Assembly: GCA_050998615.1 (NCBI GenBank)
Contig: JBPCQA010000055.1
Span: 1-63,571, forward strand
DNA length: 63,571 nt
Direction: 5' to 3'
Origin: JBPCQA01 sp050998615
Lineage (GTDB): Bacteria > Actinomycetota > Actinomycetes > Propionibacteriales > Nocardioidaceae
The notes beneath the pieces are model-generated. The model saw only the letters and a list, made by a program, of their open reading frames with translations. It had not been told where the DNA came from and did no database searches. Shown piece by piece: positions 1 through 7,948 of this stretch (the stretch's first letter is position 1; every line of letters starts with the position of its first letter). A program made the translations under genes and the position numbers.

Positions 1-313
1 AGCTCTCACTGCCGTGCATCGGCTGGCTCGTCCCCGGTCCCATGACGAGGCCGCCGCACTGCTCGAGGATCTGCACCTCGGCTTGCCGCTCGATGTCGCG
101 CCAGATCTGGTGCGAGCGTTGCACGAGGGGAACGTACGCAAGTCCTTCACCGATGGCGACCCTGGTGATCCGCGTGTCGCCGTGCGTCGAGCCGAGCGTG
201 TGCGGCGGCAGGAAACGGTCGATCCCGAGCACGTTGACGCCGGCCTTGGCCAGCTGATAGGCGGCAGCACTTCCCATGGCCCCCAGCCCGGCCACCACGA
301 CGTCGTACCGCAT
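1..313 (-). CDS. FAD-dependent oxidoreductase, sarcosine/N-methyltryptophan oxidase-like (5' part only)
   Basis: The minus strand from an ATG at 313 gives about 104 residues running off the left edge. It begins with a Rossmann dinucleotide motif, GLGAMG, at residues 9-14, followed by an acidic residue at the end of the second strand (GIDR). The segment LGSTHGDTRITR is typical of monomeric sarcosine oxidase and N-methyltryptophan oxidase, where this region holds the flavin and oxidative demethylation of N-methyl amino acids is the usual reaction. The C-terminal half is outside the window, so substrate cannot be judged. It follows tmRNA on the same strand with 38 bases between and no clear ribosome binding site, so it could be leaderless or start elsewhere. 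Confidence 0.8.
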   Translation of the reverse strand, partial: MRYDVVVAGLGAMGSAAAYQLAKAGVNVLGIDRFLPPHTLGSTHGDTRITRVAIGEGLAYVPLVQRSHQIWRDIERQAEVQILEQCGGLVMGPGTSQPMHGSES

Positions 314-351
314 CGTCGAAGCGTAGTGGCGGGGCCGCACGCCTGGTTCGA

Positions 352-721
352 GGTGGAGCTGCCGGGAATCGAACCCGGGTCCTCTGACGCAGAGCCAAGC
401 ATTCTCCGAGCGCAGTCCGCTAGGACGCGTTTCTCAGCCCCGGCACTTGAGCAGACACCTATGCCGACAGGCTCAGTCGCTGTGAAAGTCCCACAGAGCC
501 CCCGCGACCGGGGTTCTGCAGCAAGCCTCCTTGGTGAGGCCGGTGACTGGATCGGAGGCTTCTCCAGACCGACCCTTCGATTACTGCTTAGGCAGCAAGA
601 GCGAAGTCAGTGCGCGTTGAGTTGGCACCTATTGTTTTCCAGGGAGCGTTTGCGAGTTAACCCTGGATCCTCGGCTCGCTTCTCTTGGATCTGACGACCA
701 AAGTCGAAACCGTTCAGCCCC
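352..721 (-). ncRNA. ssrA: transfer-messenger RNA (tmRNA)
   Basis: The 5' end GGGGCUGAAC (from 721) pairs with the 3' end AGCUCC (355-360) to make a tRNA-Ala-like acceptor stem with the diagnostic G3-U70 wobble. The T arm GGUUCGAUUCC is present near 361-375. The tag frame reads ANSTRTDFALAA and stops with TAA (coding 591-626, stop 588-590), ending in the canonical ALAA proteolysis signal. Only CC of the terminal CCA is encoded. The RNA rescues stalled ribosomes together with SmpB, whose gene lies just upstream on the same strand. Confidence 0.96.
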
Positions 722-794
722 TGTTGAGTTGTGATGTCCTCAGGCTACCCGCTACCACATCGTTCGCGCACTGCGGATTCCCGGACGGCGGCGA

Positions 795-1268
795 TCAACG
801 GCCCTTGAACCGGCGCCCCAGCTCGCGCCTGGTCTCGCGCTCGACGTCTCGTTTGGCGATCGCCTGTCGCTTGTCGTAGGTCCTCTTGCCCTTGGCGAGC
901 GCTACCTCGACCTTGGCTCGGCCATCCTTGAAGTACATCGACAGCGGCACGAGTGTGAGCCCACGTTCGTTGACTCGCCGCGTCATCTTCTCGATTTCGA
1001 GCCGGTGCAGCAGCAGCTTCCGCTTCCGTTTCGGTGCGTGGTTGTTCCAGGTGCCCTGCAGATATTCGGGGATGTGGGCGTTGTGCAGCCACACTTCACC
1101 GTCGGTGATGTCGGCGAACGCGTCGACGAGGGACGCTCTCCCAGCGCGAAGCGACTTCACCTCGGTGCCGGTCAAGACGATGCCCGCCTCAAACGTGTCC
1201 TCGATGTGGAACTCGTAGCGCGCCTTGCGGTTCTGGGCAATCACCTTGCGCCCAAGCTGCTTGGCCAT
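795..1268 (-). CDS. smpB: SsrA-binding protein SmpB
   Basis: This 157-residue protein carries the SmpB signatures: NRKARYEFHIEDTFEAGI near the N terminus, GTEVKSLRAG, the HIPEY segment, and a basic C-terminal tail (KGKRTYDKRQAIAKRDVERE) that enters the mRNA channel. It binds tmRNA and delivers it to stalled ribosomes. The ATG at 1268 is chosen because AGGATGAG lies about 4-6 bases upstream; an in-frame ATG at 1277 would add three residues. It follows the M23 peptidase gene on the same strand and precedes ssrA, the usual actinobacterial order. Confidence 0.96.
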   Translation of the reverse strand: MAKQLGRKVIAQNRKARYEFHIEDTFEAGIVLTGTEVKSLRAGRASLVDAFADITDGEVWLHNAHIPEYLQGTWNNHAPKRKRKLLLHRLEIEKMTRRVNERGLTLVPLSMYFKDGRAKVEVALAKGKRTYDKRQAIAKRDVERETRRELGRRFKGR

Positions 1269-1385
1269 GCAGCTCATCCTGCCCCATCTCGCCGGGCCGC
1301 CGCCATCGCCCGTCAGAGACGAGAGCTCTACACGGCACCAGGGACCCGCAAGCGAGAGCCCGGGGACGACCTCGTCGCACCGGAT

Positions 1386-2798
1386 CTACAGCCAGTGAGC
1401 CATCGGGTCGACCGTGGTGCCGTTCACATACACCATGAAGTGCAGATGGCAACCAGTGGAGTAGCCCGTCGTGCCGGAGTAAGCGATCAGTTGGCCACGG
1501 CTGACATGCTCACCGGCGCGGGCAACGAACGACGTGAGGTGGTTGTACGACGTCGCCAAGCTGACTCCCTCGACGATGCCATGATTGATGATGATGCGAT
1601 TCCCGTAGCCGGCGTTGAAATACTCCGACAACACGGTGCCGTCGGCGGCCGCATACACCGGCGTACCGCAAGCGGCAGCGAAGTCGGTGCCATCGTGCAA
1701 CTTCCACACGTGCAGGATCGGGTGCAATCGCATGCCGTACGGCGACGTGATGTATGCGTTGGCCACGGGGTAGCTCAAGAACCCCGTCGAGCTGCTCAGC
1801 GCCTGCGTGGGCGAAGACCCAACGGACGCCAGTGGGGCGCCGCCGGAAGTGGAAGGCAGCTGGGTGTTCCCATCGGCGGACGCCGCCGAACGCGCTGCCT
1901 TCACCATCGCCAGCCGGCGCTGGCGTGCCTGTTCGATTGCGATCGCGCGCAGTTGCGTTTCGACCTGGCTCCGCTCCTGCTGCAGCGTGGCGATCCGGGC
2001 CAGCTCCACAGCCTTTGCGGCGGCGACCTGACGTTGGGCGCTCTGTAGCGACGCGACCCGCTGCGTCACATCCTGCTGAGCCACCTCCGCCTGTCCCTGC
2101 AGGTCGCGCATGTCTGCCAGGTTTTGCGCCGCCGACGTGCGATCCGCCGCCACCTGCTCCTGGGCGTGGACCACGCGCTTCTCGGTGAGCCGCAGCAAGA
2201 CCTGCCTGGCCTGGAGCTCTTGCAGCGCCTGTGACTGCTTGTCGAGTGCAGTGGATGAGGCTTGCATGCCCGAGAACAGCTCCTGCGGTGACACGGAGTT
2301 GAAAGCCACATCGATGCTGATCGCGCTCGGGCCACCCGACTGGTAGCTGGAAATGGCGTACGACGCCAACGCCGCCCGCTGAACAGACAGTTGGTGCTGT
2401 CCGGCCGTGAGCTCGTGCTGGGCATCTTGAAGTCGGCTGACCGCCAAGTCGAGCCGACGTTGCATCTCGTGGTCTCGGGCGGCCGCCTGGACCACCTCGA
2501 GTTGGACGCTCACCAGGTGAGCCTTGGCTGTGTCTAGGGCCGCCAACCCCACATCCAGCCGCTGCTGAGCCGAGACCAGCTGCGCCGACGTCTCGGTGAG
2601 GTCGACTTGGGTCTGGGAAATCGCGCCGTCGAACTGCGCCTTCTGACTGTGCAGATGGTGACTGTGTGGGTCATCGGCCGAAGCAGCTGTCGACGTACCC
2701 ACGACTGCGCTGACCACCAACACCGCCGTCAGCACGGCCGCAAAGCCGATCCGGCTAGCTCGTGCCGTGTGTCCGGAAGGGGGGAAGGTTCGGGCCAC
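1386..2798 (-). CDS. M23-family (LytM-type) murein hydrolase with coiled coil, FtsEX-associated
   Basis: The 470-residue product has a hydrophobic export segment at about residues 14-38 ending in SADDP, a long Gln/Ala-rich coiled coil (about 45-300), a linker, and a C-terminal peptidase M23 domain. The zinc motif HxxxD is H368/D372, with H420 and the HxH pair H451/H453 completing the LytM set, so it should be catalytically active on peptidoglycan cross-links. The architecture matches EnvC-like activators controlled by FtsEX, and it lies 59 bases downstream of ftsX on the same strand. The GTG start at 2798 has AAGG six bases upstream; a longer reading would run through ftsX. Confidence 0.9.
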   Translation of the reverse strand: MARTFPPSGHTARASRIGFAAVLTAVLVVSAVVGTSTAASADDPHSHHLHSQKAQFDGAISQTQVDLTETSAQLVSAQQRLDVGLAALDTAKAHLVSVQLEVVQAAARDHEMQRRLDLAVSRLQDAQHELTAGQHQLSVQRAALASYAISSYQSGGPSAISIDVAFNSVSPQELFSGMQASSTALDKQSQALQELQARQVLLRLTEKRVVHAQEQVAADRTSAAQNLADMRDLQGQAEVAQQDVTQRVASLQSAQRQVAAAKAVELARIATLQQERSQVETQLRAIAIEQARQRRLAMVKAARSAASADGNTQLPSTSGGAPLASVGSSPTQALSSSTGFLSYPVANAYITSPYGMRLHPILHVWKLHDGTDFAAACGTPVYAAADGTVLSEYFNAGYGNRIIINHGIVEGVSLATSYNHLTSFVARAGEHVSRGQLIAYSGTTGYSTGCHLHFMVYVNGTTVDPMAHWL

Positions 2799-2857
2799 AG
2801 GCAGCCTTACGTGAAGGGTGGGCGAATCGGTACTCTTTCGACCGTATCCGACTCGGA

Positions 2858-3775
2858 TCAGACTTTCAGGTATTTGCGGGTTGTCAGCAGCGTCGGGATG
2901 ATCGCCAAGATCACCGCGATCACCACAACTACCACCATTGCCTGGGCAGCGTTGGCCCAGTCGATCCACGGCCACAGCTGCAGGTGGCCGCGCAGCCACG
3001 GGACGATGAACTTCAGCGCAGCCGCCAATGTGCCGCACGCCAGGGCGGCCCCGACCAGGGCTGAGACGACGACTTCCAAGACGAACGGCAGCTGGATATA
3101 CAGGCTCGAGGCGCCGACGAGGCGCATGATGCCGATCTCGCGCCGTCGAGCCATCGCGGCAAGCCGGATCGTATTCGAAATCTGAAGCACGGCCGCCAAC
3201 ACAAGCAGCCCCGCTCCCCCAAGGGCGAGCCATTTCACGACGTTGAGGGTGCTGTAGACGGGGTTGAGCAGGCTGCGCAGATTGACCACTTGCATCACCC
3301 CAGGCAAGTGGTCAACTTGCGTTGTGAACGCCTGCATGTCGTCGGCGCTCTTCAACTTCACGAAGTACGTCGTCGGCATGTCCGAGATCTTCAACTGCTT
3401 GGCCAGCGAGTCGAGGTTGCCGTTCTTGTCTGTGTGGCTGGCCCGGAAGCCCTGGTAGAACTGCTCACGGGTCCGGTAGCGGTAGGACGCGACGTAGTCG
3501 CTGCCCTTGATGACGTTCTCGACCGCCTGCTCCTGCTGCTTGGTCGCCACTCCCCCTACGCAGGCAGGGGTGTTGGACGTCTGGGTGCAGAACGTGATCG
3601 GCACCTCGAGCTGACCCCCAAGGTAGTCCTCGATCTTCTTGACCTGGTCACGCATCAGCAGGCCCAAGCCGACCAGGGCGAGTGACAGCCAGATTGTCAC
3701 GATCACCGCAACCGTCATCGACACGTTGCGTTTCAGCCCAGTGCCGAGCTCGGAGGCTACATATCTCAGTTGCAT
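2858..3775 (-). CDS. ftsX: Cell division ABC transporter permease-like protein FtsX
   Basis: The 305-residue protein shows the FtsX plan: a cytoplasmic N terminus, TM1 at about 20-42, a large extracellular domain (about 45-180) that in this family contacts a peptidoglycan hydrolase, and three C-terminal TM helices (about 183-205, 230-255, 275-295). The extracellular part holds two cysteines (FCTQTSNTPAC) typical of actinobacterial FtsX. The motif RRREIGIMRLVGAS after TM2 is the conserved FtsE-coupling helix. FtsX does not transport; it passes the FtsE ATPase state across the membrane, here presumably to the M23 peptidase encoded next. Confidence 0.96.
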   Translation of the reverse strand: MQLRYVASELGTGLKRNVSMTVAVIVTIWLSLALVGLGLLMRDQVKKIEDYLGGQLEVPITFCTQTSNTPACVGGVATKQQEQAVENVIKGSDYVASYRYRTREQFYQGFRASHTDKNGNLDSLAKQLKISDMPTTYFVKLKSADDMQAFTTQVDHLPGVMQVVNLRSLLNPVYSTLNVVKWLALGGAGLLVLAAVLQISNTIRLAAMARRREIGIMRLVGASSLYIQLPFVLEVVVSALVGAALACGTLAAALKFIVPWLRGHLQLWPWIDWANAAQAMVVVVVIAVILAIIPTLLTTRKYLKV

Positions 3776-3841
3776 GGTCTCTCAGTTCTTCGATGGAGTA
3801 CGCCGCATGATGGCTGGCGATGGTCGACCAGGACGTCGCCG

Positions 3842-4531
3842 TCAGCTCTGGTAGCCATAGACGCCACGCGCCTGGTCACGAACCACTCGACCCGACGCCA
3901 ACTCGATCACCCGCTTGCGCATCTGGTCGACAACGCCGGAGTCGTGACTTGCCATCATCACCGTCGTACCCGTGCGATTGATGCGGTCCAGCAGCTTCAT
4001 GATGCCTACTGAGGTGTTCGGGTCAAGGTTTCCGGTTGGCTCGTCCGCCAGCAAAATCATCGGGCGATTGACGAATGCCCGGGCTATCGCGACCCGTTGC
4101 TGCTCGCCGCCGGACAACTCGTCGGGCATCCGTTCGCCCTTGCCTTCGAGGCCGACAAGCTCCAACGTCTCCGGGACAAGCTCCTCGATGTAGGACTTTG
4201 GTCTGCCAATGACCTGCAGGGCGAACGCGACATTTTGCGTCACCGTCTTGTTGGGGAGCAAACGGAAGTCTTGGAACACGGTGCCGATTTGGCGCCGAAG
4301 GGCCGGCACCTTCCAGCCGGCTAACCGGTTGATCTCCTTGCCGGCGACGTAGACGCGACCCACCGTGGGCCGGGCCTCGCGGAGCACCAGCCGCAGGAAC
4401 GTGGACTTGCCAGAGCCTGACGCGCCGACCAAGAAGACGAACTCGCCCTTCTCGACATCGACGTCGACGTCCTCCAGGGCAGGACGGTGTTGCCCATGGT
4501 AGGACTTGGTGACCTTCTCGAACCGAATCAC
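3842..4531 (-). CDS. ftsE: Cell division ATP-binding protein FtsE
   Basis: The 229-residue ATPase has Walker A GASGSGKST (about 36-44), a Q-loop (VFQDFRLL), the ABC signature LSGGEQQR, Walker B ILLADEPTGNLD and the switch histidine MASHD. These are diagnostic of FtsE, which pairs with FtsX to regulate septal murein hydrolysis. It sits between prfB and ftsX on the minus strand, 66 bases before ftsX, and is likely cotranscribed with it. Confidence 0.97.
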   Translation of the reverse strand: MIRFEKVTKSYHGQHRPALEDVDVDVEKGEFVFLVGASGSGKSTFLRLVLREARPTVGRVYVAGKEINRLAGWKVPALRRQIGTVFQDFRLLPNKTVTQNVAFALQVIGRPKSYIEELVPETLELVGLEGKGERMPDELSGGEQQRVAIARAFVNRPMILLADEPTGNLDPNTSVGIMKLLDRINRTGTTVMMASHDSGVVDQMRKRVIELASGRVVRDQARGVYGYQS

Positions 4532-4571
4532 TGGGCAGATTCTAGGCGACGCTGCTGGCGCGTCGATGCAT

Positions 4572-4602
4572 AGCCAGGCATCGGCGTGGCCCGCGCCTGG
4601 CT
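4572..4602 (-). terminator. Possible hairpin downstream of prfB
   Basis: The arms AGCCAGGC (4572-4579) and GCCTGGCT (4595-4602) form a perfect 8-bp stem with a 15-base loop, between the prfB stop and the ftsE start. There is no U-tract. It may be a weak actinobacterial-type terminator or only an attenuator between the two genes. Confidence 0.3.
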
Positions 4603-4673
4603 GCCGCCCGCAAACTCAGCGATCTGGTCGGCTCTCGGCCCAAGCAGCTGACCTCAAGCGGCCGGTACGACGG

Positions 4674-5783
4674 TTACGCGGCCGGAGCGGACCGCCGCCT
4701 GCGGATGCCGGCCTCGATGAAGGCGTCGATGTCGCCATCGAGCACGGCCGACGGATTGCCCTCCTCGTGCTCGGTGCGCAGATCCTTGACCATCTGGTAG
4801 GGGTTCAGCACATAGTTGCGCATCTGATCACCCCACGACGCCGCCACGTCACCACGCATCTCATCAAGAGTGGCCTTCTCCTCCGCGCGCTTGGTGGCCA
4901 ACAGCTTGGCCTTCAGAATCACCATTGCCGTGTTCTTGTTCTGCAGCTGACTCTTCTCGTTCTGCACCGCCACCACGAGGCCGGTCGGCAGGTGGATCAG
5001 CCGCACCGCCGAGTCGGTGGTGTTGACGCTCTGGCCGCCTGGGCCGGACGAGCGGAAGACGTCCACGCGGATGTCTTCGTCCGGCACGTCGATCTGGTCG
5101 GTCTGCTCTAGCACCGGCACCACCTCGACCGCCGCGAATGACGTTTGGCGCCGGCCTTGGTTGTCGAACGGCGAGATCCGCACCAGCCGGTGGGTGCCCT
5201 GCTCGACGCTCAATGTCCCATACGCATACGGAGCCCGCACGGCGAACGTGGCGGACTTGATGCCGGCCTCCTCGGCGTACGACGTGTCGTATACCTCGGT
5301 GGCATATTTGTGACGCTCGGCCCACCGCAGGTACATCCGCATCAGCATTTCTGCCCAGTCGGCGGCGTCGATGCCACCGGCCCCGGAGCGGATCGTCAGC
5401 AGCGCGTCCCGCTCGTCGTACTCCCCGGACAATAGCGTGCGCACCTCGAGTGTCTCGATAAGTCTGGCGAGTCGGTCAAGCTCCGTGTCGGCTTCGGTCA
5501 GCGACGCTTGGTCGGCTTCCTCTTGGCCAAGCTGGACCAGCACTTCGACGTCATCAAGCCGGTCGCGGAGACTGATGACGCGATCCAGCTCGGCCTGCAG
5601 CACCGAAAGCCGGCCGGTCAGCCGTTGCGCTTTCGACTGGTCATCCCACAGGTCGGGGGCGCCAACTTGCGTGCCGAGCTCGGCAATCTCGTCGCGTATC
5701 GCATCGAGGTCGAGCACCTGCTCGATGCTCGTCAACGTCGCGTCGAGCTGTTTGATGCGTTCGGAGAAGTCGGGGCCTGCCAC
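4674..5783 (-). CDS. prfB: Peptide chain release factor 2
   Basis: The 369-residue protein contains the catalytic GGQ motif in SSGPGGQSVN and the codon-recognition region typical of RF2; the N-terminal coiled coil (about 1-110) is complete. RF2 reads UGA and UAA stop codons and hydrolyses peptidyl-tRNA. The reading frame is continuous from a GTG start at 5783, so the programmed +1 frameshift found in many bacteria is absent, as is usual in actinobacteria. It heads the prfB-ftsE-ftsX-M23-smpB-ssrA series. Confidence 0.96.
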   Translation of the reverse strand: MAGPDFSERIKQLDATLTSIEQVLDLDAIRDEIAELGTQVGAPDLWDDQSKAQRLTGRLSVLQAELDRVISLRDRLDDVEVLVQLGQEEADQASLTEADTELDRLARLIETLEVRTLLSGEYDERDALLTIRSGAGGIDAADWAEMLMRMYLRWAERHKYATEVYDTSYAEEAGIKSATFAVRAPYAYGTLSVEQGTHRLVRISPFDNQGRRQTSFAAVEVVPVLEQTDQIDVPDEDIRVDVFRSSGPGGQSVNTTDSAVRLIHLPTGLVVAVQNEKSQLQNKNTAMVILKAKLLATKRAEEKATLDEMRGDVAASWGDQMRNYVLNPYQMVKDLRTEHEEGNPSAVLDGDIDAFIEAGIRRRRSAPAA

Positions 5784-5821
5784 GTCAGCCAGGGTACGCG
5801 GTTTGCGACGACCCGAACCAC

Positions 5822-6043
5822 TCAGACAGGCTCGTCTTCGCGGCCGTCAGTCGACTCCGAGCGCCAGTGTTGGCCCGCGTTCGGCCCGTCTGCAGGGTCC
5901 CGGTTCGGCGCGTTCGGCACCTCTTCGGGATCGGTGTCGAGTTGGTCCTCGACCTGGGCGGATGAGATGTCCTCGTCTGGCGGGACGCCTTCGCGCTGAG
6001 TCGGTGGCGGCACGCCGTACCGCTCGGTCGGTGATTCGGTCAT
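5822..6043 (-). CDS. Small acidic, proline-rich protein of unknown function
   Basis: A 73-residue reading frame starts at ATG 6043 and ends 38 bases before prfB on the same strand. The product is rich in Asp, Glu and Pro with no hydrophobic segment, so it would be a soluble, probably disordered protein. Codon third positions are strongly G/C, as in neighbouring real genes. No family is recognised. It may be cotranscribed with prfB; the alternative is a chance frame in a GC-rich leader. Confidence 0.5.
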   Translation of the reverse strand: MTESPTERYGVPPPTQREGVPPDEDISSAQVEDQLDTDPEEVPNAPNRDPADGPNAGQHWRSESTDGREDEPV

Positions 6044-6120
6044 GCCCAGACATACCCGAAAGAAGGGGACTTCATGCCCTGACGGGTGCCCGGTGCCTTA
6101 GAAGCGAGCACCAGCGCTCG

Positions 6121-6170
6121 CCACGGTAGTTGAGGCGCGAGCGCCAGCCAGCGTCTCGAACCGACCCGCC
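6121..6170. repeat. Dispersed hairpin repeat, copy D
   Basis: The segment carries GTAGTTGAGG at one end and GCGTCTCGAACC at the other around a GC-rich inverted core (GGCGCGAGCGCC). The same end motifs recur at 7299-7361, 39598-39638 and 53111-53156. It lies upstream of the epimerase pseudogene, in the 217-base gap after the small acidic gene. Confidence 0.55.
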
Positions 6171-6260
6171 CAGAAGGCGACCCGCCGGGCCGCCGCGTCG
6201 TCGGGTTTGGTGGCCTCGACGCCGGGTACGAAGCGGGCTGGCATGAAAGGGGATGCAACC

Positions 6261-7271
6261 ATGCGAGTTGTGGTCACCGGGGCGACCGGCAATGTCGGCA
6301 CCAGCTTGTTGCGGCTGCTCAGCGATGACCCGGCCATCGACCACGTCGTCGGCTTGGCTCGACGTCGGCCTGACCTCGCACGGCTGCGAGCGCCGGATTG
6401 GATGCACGGAAGATCAGCTGGGAAACGGTCGACGTCTCTCAGCCCGACGAGGCGCTGGCACGCAGCTTCGCCGGCGCCGACGCGGTGGTGCACTTGGCGT
6501 GGCTCTTCCATCCCAGCCATCGTCCGGAAGTCACCTGGCGCAACAACGTAGGTGGCGCCGAACTGGTGCTCGAGGCGGTGGGCCAGGCGAATGTCCCGGC
6601 GTTGGTCGCGGCGTCCTCGGTGGCGGCGTACCGAAGCGCACCAAGCGGTCAGCGCGCTGACGAGTCCTGGCCGACCGACGGGGCCTCCGCTTCGGCGTAC
6701 TCGTGAGAGAAGGCGTATGTGGAGCGCCTCCTCGATCTCTTCGAAGCACGTCGTCCGACCTGCCGGGTGGCCCGCATGCGGCCTGCTTTCATTTTCAAGC
6801 AGAGCTCCGCGGTGCAACAACGCAGGCTGTTTGGGGGTCCGTTCGCTCCGACTTCCCTGGTACGTCGGGGGCGAGTGCCCATCTTGCCGATGCCCCGCGA
6901 CCTGCGGCTGCAGGTCGTCCATAGCGACGACGCTGCGCGTGGCTACCAACTCGCCATAACCAAGCCGGTTGAAGGTGCCTTCAACATCGCGGCGGCGCCG
7001 ACGCTGTCGGCACACAACCTGGCCGATGTGTTGGGGGCAACGCTGATCCCCGTGCCGCCCCGGTTGGTCCGCGCCGCGATGTCCGCTGGCTGGCGAGCAC
7101 ACGCCGTGCCCGCCGAGCCCGCTCTTTGGCAAGGACTCGCTGGAGACCCTGGCAGAATTCTTGCGCGGCGTCGCCGAGAAGTCTGGTGGCCCGACCCCAC
7201 CGCTGGATCCGGCTTCGAGCGGACCCGCTCGGATTCACGAGGTGGCCACCGGCGTAGGCCAGCAACCCTGA
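6261..7271 (+). pseudogene. NAD-dependent epimerase/dehydratase, multiply disrupted
   Basis: The start is sound: AGGGGA precedes ATG 6261 and the product opens MRVVVTGATGNVG, an extended-SDR NAD-binding motif. The frame is lost near 6395-6405; homology resumes in another frame (ISWETVDVSQPDEALARSF, then GADAVVHLAW). At 6704-6706 a TGA replaces an expected CGA in SAYS-stop-EKAYVE. A third break near 7105-7135 drops part of the C-terminal region and shifts frame before the closing DSLETLAEFLRGVAEKSGG segment, which ends at TGA 7271. Three independent lesions argue for true decay rather than sequencing error. Intact relatives are about 330-350 residues long. Confidence 0.85.
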
Positions 7272-7298
7272 AGTCCGCAGGGAGGGTCGGGAGGGTCT

Positions 7299-7361
7299 CC
7301 ACGGCGGCTCTGGAGCAGCGAGCGAGCGGCTCTCCGACCGCGAGCGTCTCGAAACCACCGG
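7299..7361. repeat. Dispersed hairpin repeat, copy A
   Basis: This copy ends in GAGCGTCTCGAAACCACCGG (7342-7361) and begins with CCACGGCGG. On the minus strand it opens GGTGGTTTCGAGACG, the same left arm as copies at 39598 and 53111. The other arm is degenerate. It lies immediately 3' of the epimerase pseudogene. Confidence 0.55.
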
Positions 7362-7386
7362 CCCGGACAGGATTGGCGGCTTTCGC

Positions 7387-7905
7387 TCAGTGCGGCAGCA
7401 CGGTGACCTCAGCGACCCGGCAACCTACTTTCGAGCGGGTCTTGACCGTGCACATGTTCGACGGTTTGGCCCAGATGGTGAGCTGTCCCGTCTTAATTGC
7501 TTGGTAGTCCCATTCATCGTCAGCGTGCTTCAGGAGCTTCACGAGCGTTCCTTGTCCGCCCACGGTGGGTCGGACATGCAGCGGCAGGCCCCCTGGCGCG
7601 GCGCCGAATCTTATGATCTGGCCGACGCGCAGCGTCAGGTGCACGGCGGGCTGGCTACCGAGCTTGTCATTGCAGGCCAGCCCAGTGCCTCCCCCAAGAT
7701 ACGCAACTCGTCCTGGCACCGCCACCGCCATGAGAGATTGACATATCTGACCTACTCCGGTTGGATTTTGCTGGCCGACGTCACAGCCAGTCGCAAGTGC
7801 CAGCACGCAACAACACCACAATGTGACAGCCCACCTCCGGCATACGGTGACCCTGGCAAGGTGCCCTAAGTCATGTCCCCGCCGCGGCCCCTTGGCTAGC
7901 TGCAT
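7387..7905 (-). CDS. Putative lipoprotein of unknown function
   Basis: The 172-residue product has a type II signal peptide: a basic N region, a hydrophobic stretch (about 26-40) and the lipobox LATGC with Cys41 as the lipidation site, so it should be anchored on the outer face of the membrane. ATG 7905 is preceded by AAGGGGA at a suitable distance. The mature part has cysteines that could form disulfides and a DEWDY segment; no family was recognised. It lies 43 bases downstream of the glutamate dehydrogenase gene and may share its transcript. Confidence 0.75.
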   Translation of the reverse strand: MQLAKGPRRGHDLGHLARVTVCRRWAVTLWCCCVLALATGCDVGQQNPTGVGQICQSLMAVAVPGRVAYLGGGTGLACNDKLGSQPAVHLTLRVGQIIRFGAAPGGLPLHVRPTVGGQGTLVKLLKHADDEWDYQAIKTGQLTIWAKPSNMCTVKTRSKVGCRVAEVTVLPH

Positions 7906-7948
7906 ATCTCACGTCCCCTTCCATGGCGCAACCGGGGCTCTTGGAGTC

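Noticed and set aside
1386..3233. 615-residue fusion of ftsX-region sequence and M23 peptidase
   Set aside because: The first 145 codons are an out-of-frame shadow of ftsX; the peptidase has its own GTG, ribosome binding site and signal segment at 2798.
5700..5783. Programmed frameshift at the start of prfB
   Set aside because: The reading frame is continuous from GTG 5783 and no in-frame TGA occurs near codon 25.
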